NCBI GenBank assembly: GCA_027062145.1 | Contig: JAMOTX010000077.1 | Location: 1-5,086 of the forward strand | DNA from: Candidatus Altimarinota bacterium | GTDB lineage: Bacteria; Patescibacteriota; Gracilibacteria; BD1-5; UBA6164 | Direction of reading: 5' to 3' | DNA: 5,086 bases | In this document: positions 1-5,086 of the stretch, piece by piece | Position numbering within the stretch: the first letter of the stretch is position 1 | Layout of the letters: the number at the start of each line of letters is the position of its first letter | Program-made: the position numbers and the translations under genes | Notes under the pieces: generated by a model | Database searches by the model: none | The model's input: the letters and a program-made list of their open reading frames with translations, nothing else | What the model was told of the DNA's origin: nothing

Positions 1-330
1 ATCTCAAGTAATTATTTTTTTTGAAATTGGTAATACACCATAACTTGATTCTGTTGCATCAACTAATGGAGTTCAGGCATTAGCATAACCTAATATAGGT
101 ATATTCATAGTTGTTTGAAATCAAACACTATTCCCTAAACTAATAGATCTATAACCTCTTCATCTAGACAAAAATCATTTTTTTTCTAATGCTTCTAAAT
201 ATTGAACTACTCATCTTTTAGATTTTTGATTTAAAAGTAAAGTTAATTCTTCAATAGTAGGAGACTTAGCATTTTCACCAATAAATTTAGTAATAACATC
301 AAGTACATTTTGTTGTTTTTCTGTAAGCAT
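1..330 (-). CDS. lexA: LexA-like SOS repressor, N-terminal 110 residues (truncated by window edge)
   Basis: This is the N-terminal part of a LexA-type transcriptional repressor, which represses DNA-damage genes until RecA filaments trigger its self-cleavage. Read with TGA as Gly, it opens MLTEKQQNVLDVITKFI, followed by the SPTIEEL stretch (residues 23-29) and VVQYLEALEKKGFL (41-54). This matches the winged-helix DNA-binding domain of LexA (LTxxQ, PPTxxEI, LxxLxxKG). After a basic turn (SRGRGYRSI, 55-63) and a short linker comes IPILGYANAGTPL (77-89), the equivalent of the LexA segment that carries the Ala-Gly cleavage bond; here the bond is A85-G86. The S24-peptidase part with the catalytic Ser and Lys lies beyond the left edge. 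Six of the eleven glycines are TGA (40, 52, 57, 70, 86, 109). The ATG at 330 is chosen because the family match begins right after it. No clear Shine-Dalgarno sequence is visible. Family assignment is strong; a phage-type or UmuD-like relative cannot be excluded without the C-terminus. Confidence 0.9.
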
Positions 331-359
331 TTTATAATAATTACAAATTAATATACACT

Positions 360-371
360 GAGTATATACTC
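360..371. promoter_or_regulatory. Candidate LexA operator: perfect 12-bp palindrome over the -10 box
   Basis: GAGTATATACTC is a perfect 12-bp palindrome that contains the -10 hexamer TATACT of the lexA-like promoter. It is flanked by ATACA on the left (353-357) and TGTAT on the right (373-377), which are complementary but offset by one base. LexA commonly represses its own gene by binding palindromes over the promoter, and the position here suits that. The motif is not the enterobacterial (CTG-N10-CAG) or Bacillus (CGAAC-N4-GTTCG) SOS box. Operator function is an inference from position and symmetry. Confidence 0.5.
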
Positions 372-388
372 TTGTATTTAAAAGTCAA
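361..388 (-). promoter_or_regulatory. Sigma70-like promoter of the lexA-like gene
   Basis: On the minus strand TTGACT (388-383) and TATACT (366-361) are separated by 16 nt, a near-consensus housekeeping promoter. The predicted start site near 354 leaves a leader of about 24 nt before the ATG at 330. The promoter begins 3 nt beyond the terminator of the preceding minus-strand gene, so the lexA-like gene should be its own transcription unit. Confidence 0.65.
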
Positions 389-390
389 AT

Positions 391-419
391 AAAAAACTAA
401 TATTTAATATTAGTTTTTT
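391..419 (-). terminator. Rho-independent terminator after the secreted coiled-coil gene
   Basis: The 12-bp arm at 391-402 (AAAAAACTAATA) is perfectly complementary to 408-419 (TATTAGTTTTTT), with a 5-nt loop. On the minus strand it starts 10 nt after the TAA at 430-432 and the 3' arm ends in a T run. The stem is AT-rich, as expected in this genome. Symmetric A and T tracts would let it act in both directions, but no plus-strand gene ends here. Confidence 0.75.
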
Positions 420-429
420 ATTTGTAAAA

Positions 430-1329
430 TTATTTTAAAATAGATTCTACTGTTGATTCTAAATCAGAAACAGTATTTCCTAATCTTTCATTAATTATAT
501 CTTTTAATGCATTATAAGTAGCAACTCTTGAATTAACTTTTGTATCAGCTAGTCTAGTATTATTTTCTACTTTAGTTATTAATCTATCAATTATTGGTAA
601 TAATTTTTCTAATTTTTCATTCCCAATTTTATTTAATCTAGCTTTAACTTTTTCATTTTTTGAAATAGCTGTTCTAAATTTCATTCTTAATTCTTCTCTT
701 TTTTCTTTAAATTGTGCTCTTTTAGCTTTTACTCTTTTAGAAATATTTTCAAATGTCTTTTTCATATCTTTTTTCATTTCTTCTCATTTTCATTCCATTT
801 CAGATTTTTTTTCTTTCATTTTATCCATTATGTCATGTTTTTTGTCTCAAGCAGCATTTTTTAATTTAGCTTTATATTCAATAAATAATGCATTTCTTTT
901 TTCTTTAAATACTTTAGCTCATTCTATATTTTTTATTGTATTTCTATATTCTTCTCTTAACTCTTTATATTTTGTAATAAATTCTTTTTGAATATCTTTA
1001 ACAGGAGTATACATAGATTTTTTAACCATTTTTTCTTCACCTACAGTACTTTCATCAGAATCTTCATCTTCATTCATTTCTTCTTCTGTATCTTCAGTAG
1101 AATATCCATATTCAGAATCTTCATCTTCATTCATTTCTTCTTCTGTGTCTTCAGTAGAATATCCATATTCAGAATCTTCATCTTCATTCATTTCTTCTTC
1201 TGTGTCTTCAGTAGTTGTAGTTGCCTCAATATTATCATTTTCAATTGATGTAGTAGTTACTTCAGCAGCTGAAACACTAGTTAACCCTAATAATAACATA
1301 ATAGCCATTAATGATACTAAATTCTTCAT
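430..1329 (-). CDS. Secreted acidic-repeat coiled-coil protein, 299 aa
   Basis: I do not recognise a family. With TGA as Gly this is one continuous frame of 299 codons ending in TAA; with the standard code it would break at four TGA codons (919-921, 847-849, 790-792, 784-786). It starts with a Sec signal peptide: MKNLV, a hydrophobic stretch to about residue 17, then SVSAAEV with likely cleavage near residue 21. Next come a Thr-rich linker (25-40) and an acidic tandem repeat (40-91) of the 19-residue unit TEDTEEEMNEDEDSEYGYS, two full copies and one partial. The remainder (about 92-299) is highly charged, Lys/Glu-rich and probably coiled coil, with a more ordinary helical end (KLEKLLPIIDRLITKVENN and onward). 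No cysteine and no tryptophan. It likely acts at or outside the cell surface, as a stalk, spacer or cation-binding protein, but that is inference. A TATAAT at 1348-1343 would give a leader of only about 7 nt, so its promoter is uncertain. Confidence 0.85.
1055..1212 (-). repeat. In-frame 57-bp tandem repeat, about 2.8 copies
   Basis: The blocks 1156-1212 and 1099-1155 are identical over 57 bp. A third, partial copy (1055-1098) matches 44 bp with one difference (gta instead of gtg). The unit encodes 19 residues, so gain or loss of copies keeps the reading frame. It lies in the secreted coiled-coil gene just after its signal peptide and Thr-rich linker. DNA identity, not only protein identity, points to recent duplication. 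Confidence 0.95.
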
Positions 1330-1436
1330 AATTTTTTTAATTATTATATAAAAATAAATTTAATACAAAATATATAGATGAATTTAAAATCAATTCATAA
1401 AATATTTTACTATGTTATTATAATAATTTTTTATAT

Positions 1437-1502
1437 TTTTCAAGTAAATAAGATTGATTATCATTATAAATAATTTATAATTTATTTAATAAAACTTGAA
1501 AA
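1437..1502. repeat. Inverted repeat upstream of the PhnA-domain gene
   Basis: TTTTCAAGT at 1437-1445 and ACTTGAAAA at 1494-1502 are perfect 9-bp inverted copies about 48 nt apart. AAATAA (1446-1451) and TTATTT (1482-1487) extend the symmetry imperfectly. The right arm contains the -35 box of the proposed promoter. In such AT-rich sequence the AT extension may be chance; the arms containing C and G are more notable. The wider stretch 1330-1551 is a non-coding divergent intergenic region with no other structure I can support. Confidence 0.3.
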
Positions 1503-1522
1503 GTTAAACAAAAATATATAAT
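1496..1522 (+). promoter_or_regulatory. Probable promoter of the PhnA-domain gene
   Basis: TTGAAA (1496-1501) and a perfect TATAAT (1517-1522) are spaced 15 nt apart, slightly short; CTTGAA one base earlier would give 16. The expected start near 1529 leaves a leader of about 23 nt before the ATG at 1552. No Shine-Dalgarno sequence stands out before that ATG. Confidence 0.5.
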
Positions 1523-1551
1523 AAATATAATTAATAATTAACTTTAAAATT

Positions 1552-1851
1552 ATGTGAAAAGATTTTTGAGACAATACAGATTGGGATAATTGGGAATATA
1601 ATCCTGATGATGATGATGGAATAACTCCTGTTGTAAATCATGATGATGAAAAAACTATTGTAGTAAAGGATGCAAATTGAGCAATTCTAAAAGAATGAGA
1701 TACAGTTACCGCTATAAAAGATTTAAAAGTAAAAGGAATGAAGGATATTAAAAGATGAGATAAATTCCCTAAAATTAGATTAACAGATGATGAATGATTA
1801 ATAGAATCATGAAAAATGGTTTTAAAAACTGAATTTTTCAAAAAAATATAA
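1552..1851 (+). CDS. PhnA/YjdM C-terminal-domain protein, 99 aa, no zinc ribbon
   Basis: Residues 36-99 match the C-terminal domain of the PhnA/YjdM family. Landmarks are VVKDANG (37-43), LKEGDTVTAIKDLKVKG (46-62), KRGDK (67-71), KIRL (74-77) and the ending VLKTEFFKKI (90-99). Family members have the same VKDANGxxLxxGDxVTxIKDLKVKG and LKxEFVKK pattern. The old name, alkylphosphonate utilisation protein, is a misnomer of operon position; the biochemical role is unclear and it should not be called a phosphonoacetate hydrolase. Typical members begin with a CxxC zinc ribbon. Here residues 1-35 instead form an acidic tail with no cysteine, including DWDNWEY and a four-Asp run (19-22). Seven glycines are TGA (2, 6, 43, 49, 69, 82, 87) and two are GGA, while both tryptophans are TGG. 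The ATG at 1552 is the first in frame near a good promoter, and the gene ends in TAA followed by a terminator. Confidence 0.85.
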
Positions 1852-1863
1852 CAAAAATTAAAT

Positions 1864-1898
1864 AAAAAAAGCTAAGTAAATTTACTTAGCTTTTTTTT
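1864..1898 (+). terminator. Strong hairpin terminator after the PhnA-domain gene
   Basis: GCTAAGTAAA (1871-1880) pairs perfectly with TTTACTTAGC (1881-1890); a real loop would open at the central AATT. Seven A precede and eight T follow, so it is a classic intrinsic terminator on the plus strand, 12 nt after the stop codon. It is symmetric and should also terminate minus-strand transcripts. Confidence 0.9.
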
Positions 1899-1906
1899 AT
1901 TACTTA

Positions 1907-1935
1907 ATTATCCAATATAATCAATACTCTGTCAA
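1907..1935 (-). promoter_or_regulatory. Consensus-like minus-strand promoter facing the terminator
   Basis: On the minus strand a perfect TTGACA (1935-1930) and GATAAT (1912-1907) are separated by exactly 17 nt. Transcription would start near 1900, right at the edge of the hairpin 1864-1898, which works in that direction too. The product would be an RNA of a few tens of nt, or antisense to the PhnA-domain gene on read-through. There is no minus-strand gene below it that it could serve. It may be fortuitous, but its match to consensus is better than that of most promoters here. Confidence 0.4.
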
Positions 1936-1943
1936 GTTATTAT

Positions 1944-1973
1944 TTAGATTAATGGCTTAAAATATGGTAAAAT
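1944..1973 (+). promoter_or_regulatory. Possible extended -10 promoter of the two-gene unit
   Basis: TGGTAAAAT (1965-1973) is an extended -10 element (TGn followed by TAAAAT). The best -35 is a weak TTAGAT at 1944-1949, 18 nt upstream of the hexamer. The start would be near 1980, about 22 nt before the ATG at 2002. The terminator at 1864-1898 makes a separate promoter for this unit necessary, and the AT-rich context limits certainty about which one. Confidence 0.35.
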
Positions 1974-2001
1974 TATATAAATATATTAGGTAAAAACTAC
2001 T

Positions 2002-2316
2002 ATGACTTTAAGAAAAGAAATAATAGACATACTCCAAATAAAAAACAATGAAATTTCACTGCAGATAATTGAAGTGATTGATATTTTTGATGAGCACGAA
2101 TTAATAGAGTTAAAAGCAATATTAATACAAAGTGATCCGGAAAAACTTAAAGAAGCCCTTTTATATAAACATTCCCTATTTGAAAATACAATCGATAAAA
2201 TCGTAAATCTACAAAAAGAGTTTCATCAAATAAAGACAGAATGTGATGAAAAAAGAAAAAATAATGAAAATAAAAAATTAGATAATGATTTAGATAATTT
2301 ATTAGAAACACTATAA
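2002..2316 (+). CDS. Hypothetical helical protein, 104 aa, first gene of the giant-protein unit
   Basis: I do not recognise this protein. It starts MTLRKEIIDILQI, has no signal peptide or membrane segment, and looks entirely alpha-helical. The N-terminal half is a mixed hydrophobic/acidic bundle-like stretch (ISLQIIEVIDIFDEHELIEL, 18-37). The C-terminal half is a charged coiled-coil-like tail ending in KLDNDLDNLLETL. It has no glycine and no tryptophan, so the code change does not affect it, and one cysteine (in TECDEK). The start is fixed by an in-frame TAG four codons upstream and the first following ATG. It ends in TAA and the giant frame begins 2 nt later, so the two are very probably translated from one message. 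Residues 36-81 loosely resemble residues 109-149 of the giant protein. A small partner, chaperone or adaptor role is plausible but not shown. Confidence 0.75.
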   Translation: MTLRKEIIDILQIKNNEISLQIIEVIDIFDEHELIELKAILIQSDPEKLKEALLYKHSLFENTIDKIVNLQKEFHQIKTECDEKRKNNENKKLDNDLDNLLETL

Positions 2317-2318
2317 AA

Positions 2319-5086
2319 ATGAATCCAACTAACTGAAAAGAAGCATTAAACGATAATATACAAGCAGCAGCAATAGAAAAAGATCCTATTACTGAGCTTT
2401 TTGAAGTAAGTAATAAACATTTACAAAGTCTTGAAACAAAAATTTGAGATTTTTTAAAAGAACACTGAATTATTGCCAATACTGAAAATTCAGACATAAA
2501 CGATAAAATCAAAAGTTATGATTGAAAAATAGAATGAGATACTAATAATTTTGAAAAAATTAAAACCCTTAAATCAACTTTAGATAAAGAAAAAAAAGAC
2601 ATCATAAAACATCACTTAGTTATGAAAATGATATCTCATACTATGATAGCTAACAGCAAAGATAACCTTGATCTATTAAATATACTTAAATCAAATGATA
2701 AAAAAGAATTATTTTCAGATGTAATAAAAATAAAAAATCAAGAACTTACAGAATACAGAAAAGAATTACATCAAATAGATAAAAAATATAAAAAAGACAT
2801 CTGATATGTTGAACCAAAATCAAGAAAACAAAATATTACAGAAATTTCTAGTTCAATAGAATTATCACTACTGAAATTAGCAAAAAACCCGAATAATAAA
2901 GAAGCTATAGAAGAATTTGAATCAAATATACAAAAATCTAAAGTATTATGAGTAGGAAAAGAAATATCTGAAAAATTATGAAAATATTTAGAATTTTCAA
3001 TGCAATCATGAGTATTACCATTAGCTATGATGTCTAATTGAACATTAAGAAAAGCATTACCAATGCTTCCTTCTGTAATATGACTATGAGTTTGGTCTAG
3101 ATTAATGCATGGTACTTTTAGTGATAAAGCTTGAGCGCTATGAGAAACAGCTCTTGCAATTGCTCCAATTACTGGTACACGGATTGCTTATAAAGATGCA
3201 ATGAAGGCAGAATGAACATGAAATAAAGTTGCAGCATGGACATGATTTGCTGTAAGTGCCTGATTTGACGCATTTTCAGTATTTTTGGTTGCAACTTGAA
3301 TATGAGCACCAGCTGCAGTTTGAACTCAAGCATTAAAAGTAACAGCAAAAGAAACTGTAAAATTAGGAGTTAAAAAACTATTTTCATTTTTTAGTAAAGA
3401 AGTGGTTAAAGATGCACCAAGAGCATATTGAACATTATGAAAAATATCAAAAGACTATATTAAATGAAAAATATCTGTAGTCACAAATGCAGTAAAAGAA
3501 GTGTGAATAACTAAATTTATTGCTAAATTATGACAACAATCATTAAAAGACACTGTAGAATGATTATGGAGTATAGTCTCATTTAAATGATTAAGAGAAT
3601 TAAAATATATAAAATCAGTTCTAAATAAACCATTTGAATACACATCAAAAAAACTTGCACCATGAAAAATAAAAACTTTTGAAATGTTAGAAAAAAAGTG
3701 ATTTATTAAAGAATGAGCAACAAAAAGACTTAAAATGGCAGATACGGTTAAAGAGACCAAACTATTATCTCATGAATACAATGAAAATGTAAGACCTGAA
3801 GATATAAGCACACTAAATAAAGAAAATGAATTACATCATTATAACAAAGAAGTATCAACAAAAAAATTAAACGAATTATTAAGTAAAATTGACGACTTAT
3901 CAAAAAATCCAAATACAAATTCAGAAATATTAAAAAATACACTTGAAGCCCTTAAAAAACAAGATGAAATATTACTAAATAAAGCAAAAGAAAATAATAC
4001 TGATTATCCTCAAATATCAATTGATATAATAAAAAATCTTGAATCTAAAATTAATAGTTGAAAAATTCATCCTAACAATATGGAAACATTATTAAAATGA
4101 TATTTAGATATTATAAAAAATGCTGAAAAAACTTGATTATGAACTATTAGGATACAAAAAATGGAAAATAATTTAAATATTGAAAACTGATATGAATATT
4201 CAATCCTTAAATTATTAGAAAATACAAATTTGCAATGAAAAGAAATAGGAATATTAAATAAAATCGATTTATCATTAATTCATAATAAAAATTCACTTGA
4301 AAAAATTGTAGATATTTGATATCAAGAAATAATAAAATTAAATAATGATTGAACAAATAATTCTTCAAAACAAATTTTCAAACTTATTGATAATTTTTCT
4401 TGAGAAAGTACAAAAAATATATTAATAGAAAAAATTAATTCAAAACCGCAAACATGAATAAAAATATTAGAAAATTTATCTACTACAGATAGTAATAAAT
4501 ATTTATTAAAAATATTGGATTTAATTGAACACAGAGATGATAGAAGATATATTTTTAAGAAAAAATTTGAAAATGTAGAATCATTAATTAAATCTAAAAT
4601 ATTAGATAATGTAGTAAATAATGATCAAATTAATTGAAATGTTTGAAAAAATATTTTATTTAAAAATCATAAATGAGAAAAAGTTAAACCAATTACAAGA
4701 GAAGCTTTAGATAAATGATTAAAAGAATTAGCAAAACTATGAGAACCAGAATATAAATATGCATTTGATGCAATAATTATAAAGATTAACTGAAATGATG
4801 AATTTAAATCAGTTTGAAAAAAAAGATGAGAATATATTAAAAGAGATCCTACATATGAAGAAATAAAATTATTTACAGAAAAAATTGAATCATACGAAGT
4901 AGCTGCTACTTTTTGTAAACACTACCCTGAGCATAGTGGATTAATTTCAACTCAAATACTTGAAGGAACACATACATCTATTGAATATAAAATAAAATTT
5001 TTAATTGAATGAGATAATTTAAATATTCCTGATTCTAGTAAAAATATAGAAACATTTAAAAATAAATTTACAGATGTAATAAATAA
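2319..5086 (+). CDS. Giant helical protein with central hydrophobic core (922 codons, 3' end outside window)
   Basis: I followed this frame codon by codon and found no TAA or TAG; it is still open at the right edge. It holds about 50 in-frame TGA codons and only seven GGN, with three TGG, so TGA must be Gly. The ATG at 2319 is the first start after an in-frame TAA at 2295. Residues 1-227 are charged and helical. Residues 228-340 form a Gly/Ala-rich hydrophobic core: about 231-246, 247-265 (LPMLPSVIGLGVWSRLMHG), 271-291, and a long stretch 304-338 (WTGFAVSAGFDAFSVFLVA in its middle) that could form one or two membrane helices with a buried Asp317. Residues 340-470 are basic and amphipathic. 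The rest is Lys/Asn/Ile/Glu-rich helix with no motif I recognise; I see only one cysteine (866). There is no N-terminal signal peptide. The core suggests membrane insertion, as in pore-forming or membrane-remodelling proteins, but that is speculation. The only CGG codon I noticed in these genes is residue 288. Confidence 0.85.

Noticed and set aside
430..777. A separate 115-aa minus-strand gene starting at 777
   Set aside because: It is in frame with the gene starting at 1329, and only TGA codons (Gly) lie between; it is the C-terminal part of that protein.
1343..1348. Minus-strand TATAAT as -10 box of the secreted-protein gene
   Set aside because: It would leave only about 7 nt of leader and has no convincing -35; in such AT-rich DNA it may be chance.
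988..1351. Plus-strand open frames opposite the secreted coiled-coil gene, Phe/Ile/Ser-rich
   Set aside because: They are mirror images of the acidic tandem repeat on the other strand. The minus-strand frame has a signal peptide, a sensible composition and a terminator.
1638..1841. Minus-strand frame opposite the PhnA-domain gene
   Set aside because: The plus strand encodes a recognisable conserved domain here; the opposite frame has no family resemblance.
2622..2804. An independent small gene starting at 2622
   Set aside because: It lies in the same frame as the giant protein, bounded only by TGA codons; the ATG is an internal methionine.
3571..3582. GAGTATAGTCTC-like sequence resembling the lexA palindrome
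   Set aside because: It is imperfect and lies within the coding sequence of the giant gene, so no regulatory role is supported.
3735..4061. An independent 108-aa gene starting at 3735
   Set aside because: It is in frame with the giant protein at residue 473 and is bounded only by TGA codons.
1..5086. Mycoplasma-type code (TGA as Trp)
   Set aside because: It would put Trp at family glycines in LexA and PhnA and give over 50 Trp in the giant protein, while TGG is already used for Trp.
2319..5086. A decayed pseudogene with dozens of stops
   Set aside because: All interruptions are TGA, never TAA or TAG, across 922 codons, and no frameshift is needed.

Overview
This AT-rich window (clearly above 70% A+T by eye) reads sensibly only if TGA is a sense codon for glycine (translation table 25). 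That code is known from the candidate phyla Absconditabacteria (SR1) and Gracilibacteria (BD1-5), so the DNA most likely comes from one of these ultra-small host-dependent or predatory Patescibacteria. Two recognisable families support this. In a LexA-like repressor and in a PhnA/YjdM-domain protein, in-frame TGA falls where the families carry glycine, including the glycine of the LexA Ala-Gly cleavage site. Tryptophan is written TGG, and the three visible stop codons are all TAA. I count about 67 in-frame TGA codons in the window. Read with the standard code, most of the genes would look like strings of short fragments.

Layout. The left third is on the minus strand. A secreted coiled-coil protein with an acidic tandem repeat (1329 to 430) ends in a hairpin terminator (419 to 391). 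A near-consensus promoter (388 to 361) follows at once, its -10 box buried in a 12-bp palindrome. The lexA-like gene (330 to 1) comes next and runs off the left edge. A 222-bp very AT-rich divergent intergenic region (1330-1551) separates this block from the plus-strand genes. These are a compact PhnA-domain gene (1552-1851) with its own terminator (1864-1898), then a two-gene unit: a 104-aa helical protein (2002-2316) and, 2 nt later, one very long frame (2319 to the right edge, 922 codons and still open).

How they may work together. The lexA-like gene is probably autoregulated through the palindrome on its own -10 box. The secreted protein and the PhnA protein look like independent single-gene units. 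The small helical protein and the giant protein are almost certainly co-transcribed. The giant protein has a helical N-terminal part, a Gly/Ala-rich hydrophobic core near residues 228-340 that looks membrane-inserting, and a long Lys/Asn/Ile-rich helical C-terminal part. I recognise no family for either, and this pair is the best candidate for something undescribed here. I see no tRNA, rRNA, CRISPR array, insertion sequence or attachment site.
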